64,000 nt of DNA from Trichuris trichiura. Its lineage: Eukaryota; Nematoda; Enoplea; Trichinellida; Trichuridae. A model generated the notes under the pieces. It was not told the origin of the DNA. It ran no database searches and worked only from the letters and a program-made list of their open reading frames with translations. Positions 22,382-32,510 of the stretch are shown here, piece by piece. The position numbers and the translations under genes are program-made. The first letter of the stretch is position 1; each line of letters opens with the position of its first letter. The stretch is taken from the NCBI GenBank assembly GCA_037903355.1, contig JBAJFE010000042.1, forward strand, positions 3,422,001-3,486,000, read 5' to 3'.

Positions 22382-22926
22382 TCTCAGGGTTGTCTAGAAA
22401 AGTGGGAATCAACTTCTTTCAAGCACTGTTTGACGTTGACATTTTAATTTCCTCCCAAAAATGACAAATATTTTTGATGGTATCCAAAATTAAGAATCAT
22501 CTCTAGATAGTTTTCAATTTACTCTGCCAGAGTGTAGCAGAACACTTGCGCCAAGAATGAAGGTTTCAGTTCACTGAACTGTTTACTGATGTAAACAAGT
22601 ATACGATAAAGAAGAGAGTCGCGTTGGAAAAAACAATACCTCCTTATATAGGGAATGATGTCCCCATTAGTGGGGCCCCATAATCTTCAAATTTCAGGAA
22701 GGGCTGTGATCCACAATAACGTGCAGGTTAATGGTCACGTTGAAGTTCCACCATGCCTGAAGCTTTGACAGCGCATACGACTGGGGAAGCCTATTCGATT
22801 TCGGTGCACCCTGAATCCACTGGTTCCAGAGTATCCTCTAGTCTTTGAAGTTCCGCCTCGACACGTTCTTTCAATGCGAACAGCACAGGCTGGGGTTTGA
22901 AAACTTTTGTCATGGCATCCTTATTC
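22382..22926. other. Intergenic, nothing recognised
   Basis: No feature recognised between two hAT elements. Confidence 0.35.
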
Positions 22927-22934
22927 ATATAGAC

Positions 22935-23809
22935 CAGTGTTTCCCAACCTTTTTGGAGCCAGGGCCCCTTTTCGAGACCTTCAACTTGCCAGGGCCCCCC
23001 GTCATTCTCCCCAACGTAATTCTTCTGTTTCTGTTATCCTCAGATGCGCTTACTGTGGTTGCGTTTCACCTGAAACAGGCTGCAGAATGTAGAATTGATT
23101 TCGCTGCCTACCGTGTACGTCAAAGAAAAAACAGTTAAGCCGAGTCGTCATTAAAAATTTATTAACCTGCGGATCTTGTCAGCTGCAAGTTGGACCCCAT
23201 GGTTTGCGCTGTGAAAGTTGAGTGTGCTATCAATAACTGGAAAACCTGCTGATGCGAAGTCAACGCTGAATTTCTTTTCTACAGTGGAGCGAAATGGCTA
23301 GTAAGGAAGCCGGCTGCCATATACGGCGAAAGCTCCTTAACGATATTCGGAGCCGTTAATGCCTTTAATTCTTTAGTTGGCACTGAAGGCATTCTTTTCG
23401 TATTGCTGGACTTAAGCCGGCTAATTGCAGATCAGGGAGCCTTCAGAGTACAAGCGCCGCACTGGGTTTCCTCTTCCTCAATTTTTTCGGCTGTTAGCAA
23501 TGGTAGCGCAATATGGAAGTCAGGCTGCGATGCTGTTCTCAGGGCTGCGCAACACTGAATCTAAATTCAATATTTCCTCGGAGCAAGACGACAGTCGCTT
23601 GATCTTACCTCAGTGCGACGACTGGGACTGGGTAATTTAGCCACGTCCAGCTTGATAGTCGTCAGGAGTAATCTCAGGTCGCCTCACCTCACTATCCTGA
23701 ACGGCAGGATCGCTCTCGTCCTGCGGCACCGACTACCAGGGACCCCCTAAATCTCTGATCCTTACCAGGGCCCCCAAGGGGCCTCTGGGACCCCCGTTGG
23801 GAATCACTG
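22935..23809. mobile_element. Non-autonomous hAT element, 875 bp
   Basis: It starts cagtgtttcccaaccttt and ends gttgggaatcactg. The target duplication is ATATAGAC (22927-22934) and GTATAGAC (23810-23817), 7 of 8 matching. The subterminal G/C-rich blocks resemble the other hATs, but the interior differs from element A. No transposase domain recognised. It sits at the edge of a gypsy fragment. Confidence 0.85.
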
Positions 23810-23817
23810 GTATAGAC

Positions 23818-24360
23818 GCTGGCTTAGTAGATGATTATGTCACTGCTTCGACCAAAAACATCTTCAGATTTCTGCAAAAAAGCTTTCACCAGAGCACTAT
23901 TCTTTTGGACCTTCTTTTCCTTCGATGTTACAGAATGCACCTCTACAGCCTGAGGGAACAGGAGTTGTAAAGCAAGGCACCAATCTAATTTGAAGAGGGA
24001 AGAATTGTCTTGATCAATTACGAAAACTTCTAAACTCTTTTCCTGACCTAGAACCCTGACAAGAACTTCTGTTTTTCCAAGCATTCAAACGGGAACTTCA
24101 GTGTAGGCAATCAACGCTAGCGCATTCCACGGTAGACATTCTAGTAGTTCCCTTGTTTTCTTGTTGATTACCGAATAGCAAGCTCCCAGGCGATATAGCA
24201 ACTACCGTCTGCCTACCATTCAGCGTGACCTTTATTGTAGCCCTCTGACCTGAGCCACCTAACGTTGCAATCGTATTCAGATTTGTGTCTGTGCTTGAAC
24301 TGCCAGGAGTAAGTGTTTGGTCATCAGCCGTGATAACGGCGTTAACTGCTCACTTTTGCA
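23818..24360 (-). mobile_element. Ty3/gypsy fragment (protease to RT linker)
   Basis: The minus-strand frame 24084-23824 reads VFVIDQDNSSLFKLDWCLAL and later FLQKSEDVFG. This matches the stretch between the aspartic protease and reverse transcriptase of gypsy elements (the LG.DWL and VF positions). It is truncated on both sides by the hAT element and by unrelated sequence. Confidence 0.5.
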
Positions 24361-24610
24361 TCTGATCCTTTGTCTATGCTTGACTAGTTTTCACAAGACT
24401 ATTGCCAGACGATATTCCATATCACATGCATAGTACCTTGAAGACGGGGTGCTTCTTAACGGAGCAATGGATTTTCATCACTATTTCGTACGGTATGTTT
24501 TCTTGCCCGTTGATGAGTTCTGAAATTAAACCGAAGCAAATGCCCTACCAACGGATGGATGAGCAATTATTAAGGAAAAATACAGAACAAGTACTTAAAC
24601 AGTTCGGAGC

Positions 24611-24639
24611 TTTCGGGACTAACCTTGTCCCGTCGTCAG
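24611..24639 (-). ncRNA. Hammerhead-like motif, stem GGGAC/GTCCC
   Basis: On the minus strand: CTGACGA, C, GGGAC, loop, GTCCC, GAAA. It lies just downstream of the PLE coding region, in its 3' terminal repeat, where hammerhead motifs are expected in PLEs. Confidence 0.55.
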
Positions 24640-24659
24640 CGATGGTGGTAATGGTACTT

Positions 24660-25310
24660 TTACTCCGATGTTTGGATATTTATAGGTACTGAGGGGGCGC
24701 CAGTCGGTATGGAACAACATCCCGTTTTACTAATAACAGATGTCCATATCGAGCTGACCTTCACCCCTTTGTCACGGTTAATGGACATGTTGGACATGGG
24801 CACGGACATGTTTTTGCGAATGAACAGGGACTCCTTTATTTGCCTAAGGCGAAAATGGCTCTCGCGGCAAATGATCAACGGGTGCAGGTCACGTGAACAT
24901 TGAGAGGAATGCTCAGCAACCGCGGAGATGTTCTTCGCTTTTTCCGTGGCTTGTAAAGGCGGAATGGTTCTAGGGCGTCCCCGACGTGTCCTGTATATTC
25001 CACTCAGTTCATCTTCCGCGGATCGGTAACTCTTGAGCGCATTCATGTGTTCTTTAAATCTGTCAAATAACGTATTGCCCGTTTCTCTTATGTAGGAGGC
25101 GTTGCAATCACAATTAATCACATAAACGACGCCAGGTCTCTGTTCGAATGGGACCTTGATCTTATCGTTCCGCACTAAGGAACGAAGGTTGGGGGAGGAC
25201 TTCAAGAAAATGCAGAGGCCGTACTGGCGACCCAGACGTTGCAAGTGTTCCACCAGGCTGACGTAGTAGGGAATGGTGAGGCTTTTAGCAATGGTAGCAT
25301 AGTAATTCTG
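24660..25310 (-). pseudogene. PLE GIY-YIG endonuclease domain, RT missing
   Basis: The frame is open for about 216 residues. It shows KSSPNLRSLVRNDKIKVP, then GVVYVINCDCNASYIRETGN (the GIY-YIG core with its Cys pair and the catalytic-side R), then TLFDRFKEHMNAL, SAVAEHSSQCSR and a basic tail. In intact PLEs this domain follows a reverse transcriptase and nicks the target DNA. Here the upstream RT is absent because the copy is 5'-truncated, and the apparent start codon lies in the flanking target duplication. Confidence 0.85.
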
Positions 25311-25321
25311 CATGCATAGTA

Positions 25322-26149
25322 ATTCTTACTTTCTGCCGGGCACCTTTGCCTTGCTCTATGCGTGAAACAATGACAATGAGACTGCGTAACTGGGTCTAGC
25401 TGACGGCTAAATAGTCGCCGCTGTGTTGTCAGTTCTGCAGCCTTCTTCACCAGACGAATTGTTGTATCCGCCGGTTGTCCAGCGCTGTGCTGCTACTGAG
25501 CCCGCTAGGAATCAGTAAATTCAAGTCTAGAGACTGCGGTTTCAACATGCTAATAAAGCGGTGTCATTTGTTAGAAGTTGCCGCAGAAGCTCCTGTTGTC
25601 ACCCAGAATTGTTGACTCCTATCCATTAGCTGGTCGTGAACTCTTTCTGCCAGAGAATTCCAAAAATCGCAGCGGCTGGTAAGACTGCAAAGGGTGCTAA
25701 AAAACTGTGCAACTGATTCCTTATCCGGTCGAAAATGCTGTGAAATTGCACCTGATCTACCATAACTGACAACCAGCGCCCACAGTTACTGCCCATCGCT
25801 GACTTCGAACGGTTTTGGGATTATTCATGCACTGCAAGAGTTTGAAATGGTTGACCAAGAGGCAAAATGTTCCTTCTCTATTTTTGAAAGTAGTCTGTTG
25901 GACCATTTTTGTTTCTTGTCAGTGTCGCAAGCCAAATATTTCGAGCTCATGCTCAAAACGTTGTACATAAAGGTCCCACTATTCCGTTGCTGAATCGAAT
26001 TGTTCAATACAAAAGCGCTGCTGTGCCAGTGCAATTTGTTCCGCAGACATTCCCGTCGCCAGCAAATGTAGTATCCGTCTGAGGGGTAGGTCAGTCCCGT
26101 TACTATCAAAACTACCATACTTCCTCCACATGCAAGCTATATGGCATAT
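25322..26149. other. Intergenic, nothing recognised
   Basis: Two minus-strand frames (25450-25202 and 26118-25825) have no recognisable domain. Confidence 0.3.
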
Positions 26150-26432
26150 ATTGCATTCTGAGTATTTTAAACAGCAGGGAAATATACCACAGCTATGTCA
26201 CCCAAGATTTTGTCAAATGGGTCTTCATTGGGACGCAGCATGCGGCGTCACATAAACTCGTTCAGGTACGAGTCTAGTTCGCACCTGCGCTTGACGCACC
26301 AGAGCTTGTTTGACCGCTTCACTTGTCCCCAGAGAGATTCTGAAGCTTTTTTGTGCGCCCTGATCAGGTGGGGCACAAACTTCATGGAGTAATTCACTTT
26401 CAGGTAATTGTGTTTTCCTGGGAAAGACTGTC

Positions 26433-26867
26433 CTTGGAAACTGGGTGTTTTGTAACGGGCTGTATTTTTATGGTTGTAAGGTCTTCTACGGCTTTTCCCG
26501 TTTTTCGTTGTGCTGTAATCTGTAATTAAACTAAAACAACTGCTCTACCAACGGATGGATGAGCCGTTATTAAGAAAATGTACAGATATCAACGCACTCA
26601 ACTTTTTAATGTTCAAAGCTTTCGGAACGCTCTACTTCCGTCGTCAGTGAGGTGGTAGACCACCACCTCACTCACGACCTCACCACCTCACTGACGACAG
26701 AACTACAGCGTTCCGAATGCTTTGAACATTAAAAAGTTGAGTGCGTTGATATCTGTACATTTTCTTAATAACGGCTCATCCATCCGTTAGTAGAGCAGTT
26801 GTTTTAGTTTAATTACAGATAACAGCACAACGAAAAACGGGAAAAGCCGTAGAAGACCTTACAACCA
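26433..26867 (-). mobile_element. PLE-type hairpin inserted in Merlin copy 1
   Basis: TGGGAAAGACTGTC is repeated at 26419-26432 and 26868-26881. Nearly the whole insert is an inverted repeat centred near 26.66-26.68 kb. Its minus-strand 3' tail (acacccagtttccaag) matches the family tail. It carries hammerhead-like motifs with a GGAA/TTCC stem (26620-26647 on the minus strand). Confidence 0.8.
26620..26647 (-). ncRNA. Hammerhead-like motif, stem GGAA/TTCC
   Basis: On the minus strand: CTGACGA, C, GGAA, loop, TTCC, GAAA. The stem differs at several positions from the GGGTC type yet remains paired. The inverted copy near 26692 has decayed (AGAA against TTCC). Confidence 0.45.
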
Positions 26868-27507
26868 TGGGAAAGACTGTCGTACTATTGCCAGCAGTCA
26901 GTAACGACCGTAGCACCAGACGTGATGTACTGCCTTATTAGCGGTATCAACGTCCGGCTACTACGGCGCGCAACGGGCACAGGGAAAGATTCTCTGATCT
27001 CTCAGCGTACGCCTCTGAAGACCCATTGTCTTGGCTACTGTTTGCCATTGTGAGAGTTCCTGTTGGAGAAGAGGGTTTCATCGACCTCAACGATGTAACC
27101 TAGGCTGCTAATTATGCTTGGATGGCTGAGCACCGACTCAGCGGTGACGTCCTGCAAGCACTTCCTCCAGGCCAGCGCACAGTTCTTGTTCAGTTCTATA
27201 AAATCAGCACCGGAATAATTCACACCAACAGATGAAGCGACGTTGGTACCGAATTCTTTGGAGCGAAATTTGGACCCCTTGTAGTTATTGTTCCACAAGT
27301 GTATGAATGTAATGACGTTACTGGAGGTCATCTGAGCATGACAGCTGCTTGCTTACAGCTTTAATTGCACAATTATTGCATTTTTCACAAAGAACTACAT
27401 AAAAACTGCAGAGAGCATCTCTTGAACATGTGGGACTTGGCGCTTTCATGAGATATGCCTTTCTTCCAGGTCACCCGCTGAAAGCAAAAGGTTCCACGCG
27501 CGTTCGA

Positions 27508-28334
27508 GAGATGCTCTCTGCAGTTCTTTTGTTATTCTTTGTAAAAAATATGAATATTGGGCAGCTAGCGCTATAAGCGAGCAGCTGTCATGTTCAGATG
27601 GCTTACAGTATCATCATTACTTTTATATACTTGTGGAGCATTAACTGTGAAACGTCAAACTTTTGCTCCACAGAACTCTGTACCAACGTCCCTCCATTGG
27701 TGGGTGTGAATAATTCTAGGGCTGATTTTACAGAACTGAACAGGAACTAGCGGTGGCCTGGAGGAAGTGCCAACGGGACGTTGCCGCTGAGTCGGTGCTC
27801 AGCCACCCAGGCGTGATTGGTTGCCCAGGCCGCATCGTCGAGGTCGATGAGACCCTCTTCTCCAAGAGACATTCTCACAATGGCAGGCAGTAGCCAAGAC
27901 AGTGGGTCTCTGGGGGGCGTATGCCGAAAGACCAGAGAATCTTTTCTTGTGCCCGTTGCGCTCCGTAATAGCCAGACGTTGATACTGCTGATAAGGCAGT
28001 GCATCAGGCCCGGCACTACGCCCGTTACTGACTGCTGGCGATGGTACGGCAGTCTTTCCCAGAAAGACACATTCACCTGAGAATGAATCGCTCCATGAAT
28101 TTTGTGCACCCTGTGACAGCAGCGCACATGCAGACTGTGGAACCCCTCTGGGCACAAGTGAACTGGTCAGACAAGCTCTGGTGCGGCATGCGCAGGTGTC
28201 AGCTGGACTCGTACCCGTGCAAGTTCATGTGACGCCGCATGCTGCGTCCCAATGGAGATCTGTTTGACAAAATCTTGGGTGACATTGCCACTTACTACGC
28301 ACCTGTATGACCTCCCTTCTGTATATAATTGTGC
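27508..28334 (+). mobile_element. Merlin-type DNA transposon, copy 2
   Basis: The plus strand reads [20 protein letters not shown] (27825-27890), then [17 protein letters not shown], then [15 protein letters not shown] (about 28010-28055) and MNRSMNFVHPVTAAHMQTVE (28081-28140), then LDSYPCKFM. These are the three acidic-residue contexts of ISXO2/Merlin transposases. Stops and a frameshift between the second and third blocks make it inactive. Its 5' part is an inverted copy of copy 1, and its 3' end is broken by the PLE at 28349. Confidence 0.75.
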
Positions 28335-28400
28335 ATAGAATTGTATCAACATTATTGTACGGAAAAGCTACCTGTTCAAAAAATCGTTTAATTGCGAAGC

Positions 28401-28429
28401 TTCTGGGGATTACCTGTCCCCGTCTTCAG
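28401..28429 (-). ncRNA. Hammerhead-like motif, left copy
   Basis: On the minus strand: CTGAAGA, C, GGGGA, loop caggtaa, TCCCC, then AGAAG. An A is inserted before GAA relative to its partner at 28949. Confidence 0.4.
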
Positions 28430-28948
28430 CGCAGGTAACTGACAGAGTGAGTGCTAGCCCGCCCCTTATGTGGGACTGGTGCTTTAAACCGCGGGAGACT
28501 TGGGTCGTTTTAAAGGGGATCCGACATTATTTAAAAAAGGGGGGGGGGCGGAAACCGGGGACGGCGGAAGGGGAGCAACAAAGGGAGAAAAGAAAGAAAG
28601 AGTGGGAAAAAATGGAAAAAAAACAAAAAGAAAGAAAAAGAATGAAGGGGGGGGCAAGGGAATTAACCGGGCTGGGGATACTTCCAAGTCACCGAGGTGC
28701 ACCGTTATCGTCCCTGTACAGGCGATTCTCGTAGGCGGCAGCAGTTGGTGGCCCTGATGATGTTGCTCCAGGTGTCACTGATTGCGATGCCGCGCGTCCC
28801 TGTTAATGTTGGAATTGAACTTTAAATAGAAGGCTTCCTTCATCTTCCTAATCGTAAAGTGCCTTTCTTTGCACAGCACTTTTGCACGCAGTTGACCCGT
28901 GCATTGCGCTGCGTGCTGTGCCACCGCTGAACTCTGGCTGGCTCTCTC

Positions 28949-28977
28949 CTGAAGACGGGGACAGGTGATCCCCGAAA
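28949..28977 (+). ncRNA. Hammerhead-like motif, stem GGGGA/TCCCC
   Basis: CTGAAGA, C, GGGGA, loop caggtga, TCCCC, GAAA. Two stem pairs differ from the GGGTC/GACCC type with pairing kept. Confidence 0.55.
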
Positions 28978-29341
28978 GCTTCGCAATTAAACGATTTTTT
29001 GAACGGGTAGCTTTTCCGTACAATAATGTTAATTCACACACCCGTTAAAAGGAGCTATGTTTTCAAAGCAATAGAATTGTATCATGTAATTGTTCTTCGT
29101 CGCCTTGTAAATAAAACTGCTGTTCTCTTTGTTTCCGTCGATGAACATGTAATAACGCGCACTGGCAGCGGATGGCTTAGGCATTAGCTCATTGATCACA
29201 TCTGAAGCGTAATCACATGGCGTGTTTGTGTGATTTTATGTGAGGCGAAGTTTAAACTTAGCTTGCGCCACATGCCTGGGCTATGCCAGATATACGCAAG
29301 TAACAGCTGCTGCAGGTGCTACCTTGATCATTTTTATTTAA

Positions 29342-29605
29342 GATTATGCGATGTTACGTAAACTGAATCTTAACTCTTCGCCCATTCGTGCAGCATCTGT
29401 TTGGTCTGTAGATTCAGGTATCGTGAGCGCGGGAAAGCAAATCGACATGGTTAAGGGAAAAGTTACTTCAAGTAGCTTGATGCAAGCCTCATGTACACCT
29501 GATTATGCTGTACAAGTTTTTCAACTGCTATCGAATCTTAATCCTATTCTATTCGCGCAGCGTTTATCCGATGTTCAGGCTCAGGTTTCTGGGAGTGCAG
29601 AAAAG
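29342..29605 (+). CDS. Possible exon with an internal protein repeat, function unknown
   Basis: Acceptor tttatttaag precedes it and the donor GTAAGG follows 29605. The frame contains VKGKVTSSSLMQASCTPDYA. About 170 bp downstream a second, diverged copy reads VKGRIGSSSGVKASSAANHG before a stop. Repetition at protein level suggests past coding function, but no domain is recognised and the second copy is out of the first frame. Confidence 0.25.
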
Positions 29606-29719
29606 TAAGGCAGACTAGGTTAAAGGAAGAATTGGTTCAAGTAGCGGAGTAAAAGCTTCAAGTGCAGCTAATCATGGCGTACAAGTCCTGTAAATGCTCC
29701 TAGCAGTGCCGGCAACGTT

Positions 29720-30829
29720 CACATGAAGGAAACAACGCTGCTCAGCTGTTATTTTTGCTCTTCTTTGCAGGAGTCACAACTTTTTTGACTTACGGTGTGA
29801 TAAACCTGCGTTTCCTTGTTTAGCTCTTTAAATTACTGTATGTCAGCGAGCAGTTTGTTTGTTTAGAGTATGACAAATCTACGTTTTCTTGTTTATTTTT
29901 CCTGGATTATTGTATATTTGCGGGCAGATTCAGCAAAAAGCCTGTACCTTGGGTCGTTTGCGTGAGAAAACTTTCCACCTCTGCGTAACTGCTTTGCCAG
30001 TTTGCTGGCTTTCTGTCTATTTGTTTTCATAGCGTAGATAACACAAGTATCAAATGAATGACACGAGAGGAGAATAACACTCGAACACTGAATGTCGTAG
30101 AGTGCCTGATTATCAAGTAATAAGCCGTTGGAAGTATTGAAAGCTAGTATCTTAAGTGGGAACCAGCAGTGAAAAATGAGATCAGCAGGCGAACAGTGAA
30201 TTTCTAGCATTGCAAACAGAATGCAGTCTTGCACTCCTCTGGTTGTCCCCTAACTAGCTTGTAATTCTAAATTTGGTGAACAATACCAGCGCAAGTGTCT
30301 CACACCGTAGCTTTGCAACATTTTTCACCAATGTACACGTCGATGTCTTTCACAAGACAAAGCGCGTTGAGTAGAACATGAAGATGTAAAGCCGTACGTA
30401 CGGCAGACCAACTGCTCTGACATAATGGATGAAGAAACGAGCCAGCTTGATATCTCCCTGAAAACCTAGACTGCAAAATTACTGATTCTAGAGACATTTC
30501 ATAAGGACAGTGTCCAGGAGTTGAGAGAAAAACACCTGGACGAACAGGCAGCACAATCTGTATTAATTTAGGGTAGGCTTTTCTTACTAAATCAGAAATC
30601 ACTGAAACATGGGTGCTACAGATAGTAAACGCATGAAGCAGCAGAAAGGAACAGGAGAAACAAGTCAGAGAGGGAAAGTCATTAAGATGAACAAAGAAGC
30701 AGGGAGCTGACGAAGTTTGTGGCTGAAGGAAGTCACTAGCGAAGTTGAGCTTGCCAAACTGTGCAAAACTATCAAAAAGTGTAAGTGCCTCACTTTTTTC
30801 AATCAGCCATTGTCAAATCTTATTATGAG
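29720..30829. other. Intergenic, nothing recognised
   Basis: Minus-strand frames at 30234-29893 and 30602-30300 show no recognisable domain. Confidence 0.35.
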
Positions 30830-31055
30830 AAGGAAAATGTTCTTGAACACTTGGTACTTTGTAACCGGATTGTGTTTCGTGTTTCTGAAGATCTTCTACG
30901 GCTTTTCTCGTCTGTCTGTGTTGGTATTTTTAATTAAACGAAACAAATGCTCTACCAACGGATGGATGAGCGATTATTAGAAAAATTCAGAACCAATGCA
31001 TTGAGCTTATTTCAGAACTTTGAGAACGCTCTGGTTCCATCGTCAGTGAGTTGGA
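30830..31055 (+). mobile_element. PLE terminal-repeat remnant
   Basis: It contains the family block 'gctctaccaacggatggatg' and a degenerate hammerhead-like motif (minus strand CTGACGA, T, GGAAC, loop, GTTCT). No second arm or clear target duplication. Confidence 0.6.
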
Positions 31056-31858
31056 GGACCGAAAATCTTTAGAAACATGAGATGGAAAATGATATAAATT
31101 TGTATTCCAACGCCTGGCTGTTAATTTTAGTTCTCAGGCACTGAGAAGTTCCAGTCTGTGGTCAGATGTGCATATTAACAGGTCTCATAAGCATTCCATT
31201 TTTCATTTTCAGTGCACCATTCAGTGAACTGAATAGCTTATTTCGACAGTTTATTTAAACGTTGGGTTCATATTAGATGATTTGCCTGGGAAACGTCAAA
31301 TATATTGACTACGCTTAAGCTGTGAAACTGATGAGCAGTGATGCTTGGTTGGCTAATTTTAATACATGCAGTGTTGAAATGTTTCGACTTAAGATGCTTT
31401 CGACTTACATCGGGGTCGTCAGAGATTAAGTTCATCTTCAGGGACGCCCTGTACATTGATTGATTTCAAAAAACATTTAAACTTTTGTAAGCCATAATAA
31501 ACATACGTTTTATTGTTTTTGTTAAACGGTTCAATCGTCTGTTGATGATGCTCTATGAGTCTGTGATGACGTAAGCCTAAGCCATAGCCTGCAGACAGTT
31601 GAGTACTTTGTTGGTGGAAACAGGGGAAACGTGTTAACTCACGGTGTAGCACAGCCTTCGAGATTGAAAAGCTTCGTCATTAGAGAAGCTTATCAGAAAT
31701 TTTTTCTCCCGACAAATTCTTTTGAACGTTTACTAACAATTTTCCCTGGTGACAGTAGTCAGTCTTAAAAAGTCTAAATTCCTTTTTGTCTGTTTTCTGT
31801 CAGCATTTTGCCAATAAATATTTGGCCATCCACTGGCTAAATTTTTATTATAAAATTT
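31056..31858. other. Intergenic, nothing recognised
   Basis: No domain or repeat recognised. Confidence 0.35.
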
Positions 31859-32020
31859 TTTTATGGTACGACCCGTTGGTGACAAGCATGGCTTTTACTC
31901 CGGAGCTTTCAGGTCCGCTCTTAACCCGTCCTCAACGGTAAAAACTGAGTACCGGTCAAGAGCGGACCTGAAAGCTCCGGAGTAAAAGCCATGCTTGTCA
32001 CCAACGGGTCGTACCGTAAA
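31859..32020. mobile_element. PLE-type hairpin without tail
   Basis: The two halves are almost perfect inverted copies (tacgacccgttggtgacaag and its complement near 32000). They contain decayed hammerhead-like motifs (TTGAGGA, C, GGGTT). No 3' tail or target duplication found. Confidence 0.65.
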
Positions 32021-32289
32021 AAAAACTTTATAAGGAAAACTTATGCGCCTGTTACTAAATGCTATGCGTCCATCGGCTGGGCGTTTATTCATGTGATCAC
32101 ATACTTGATAAGCAGCGGCTTGTGAAATCCTTTAACGGAAGCAGTGAAACAACGCCTACCCATTATAACAAGCCTAACCGTCAGCGATGATCAAAGCTGA
32201 TTATTTTTTTGAGCTTTTAGCCATGATCAAAAATTGAACGTTTTCTAACGGGATTTTGTTTCAGGCTTTGCAGAAATGCGGCTAAAGGG

Positions 32290-32301
32290 CATTAAACGTT
32301 A
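32290..32301. repeat. 12-bp target duplication CATTAAACGTTA
   Basis: Repeated exactly at 32499-32510, flanking the hairpin insertion. Confidence 0.9.
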
Positions 32302-32498
32302 AGTAACTTCTTTGTACGGTAAGTTCTCTTGCCCGTTGATGGAGTTTGGAATTAAACCGAAGCAAATGCCCTGCCTATCCGTTGGTAGGGCATTTGCTTC
32401 GGTTTAATTCCAGACTCCATCAACGGGCAAGAGAACATACCGTACAAAGAAGTTATGAAAATCCATTACCCCATTAAGAAGCACCCAGTCTTCAAGAT
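32302..32498 (+). mobile_element. 197-bp PLE-derived hairpin with 3' tail
   Basis: It consists of a near-perfect inverted repeat (left arm from 'aacttctttgtacggt', centre near 32376) followed by a single-copy tail (atgaaaatccattacccc, ttaagaagcaccc, gtcttcaagat). Exact 12-bp target duplications flank it. There is no coding capacity. It is the clearest example of the non-autonomous form. Confidence 0.85.
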
Positions 32499-32510
32499 CA
32501 TTAAACGTTA

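Larger units (their letters stand above)
24436..25310 (-). mobile_element. 5'-truncated Penelope-like element with endonuclease
   Basis: The direct repeat CATGCATAGTA flanks it at 24425-24435 and 25311-25321. From high to low coordinate it has a GIY-YIG coding segment, a hammerhead-like motif, the conserved 'ccatccgttggtagggcat' block, the inverted-arm sequence and the 3' tail ending in gtcttcaag. There is no reverse transcriptase, so it is 5'-truncated. It supplies the reference for the hairpin copies elsewhere, which share its 3' end. Confidence 0.85.
26150..27421 (-). mobile_element. Merlin-type DNA transposon, copy 1 (disrupted)
   Basis: The minus strand encodes pieces of an ISXO2/Merlin-like transposase: [19 protein letters not shown] near 27035-27110 (first catalytic Asp context), and near 26390-26190 a block ending LDSYLNEFM, RRMLRPNEDPFDKILGDIA. 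A PLE hairpin at 26433-26867 splits the gene, and stops are present. It lies head to head with copy 2. Confidence 0.7.
28349..29070 (-). mobile_element. PLE copy with inverted terminal repeats and endonuclease remnant
   Basis: ATAGAATTGTATCA is repeated at 28335-28348 and 29071-29084. The outer parts are inverted copies around ttttccgtacaataatgtt and its complement. The minus-strand frame near 28930-28790 ends in the PLE endonuclease tail (AVAQHAAQCTGQ, then CKERHFTIRKMKEAFYL, then NINRD). The interior includes an A/G-rich low-complexity tract (about 28510-28665). Confidence 0.8.

Noticed and set aside
28447..28757. Lysine/glycine-rich open frames
   Set aside because: Produced by the purine-rich tract; low complexity only.
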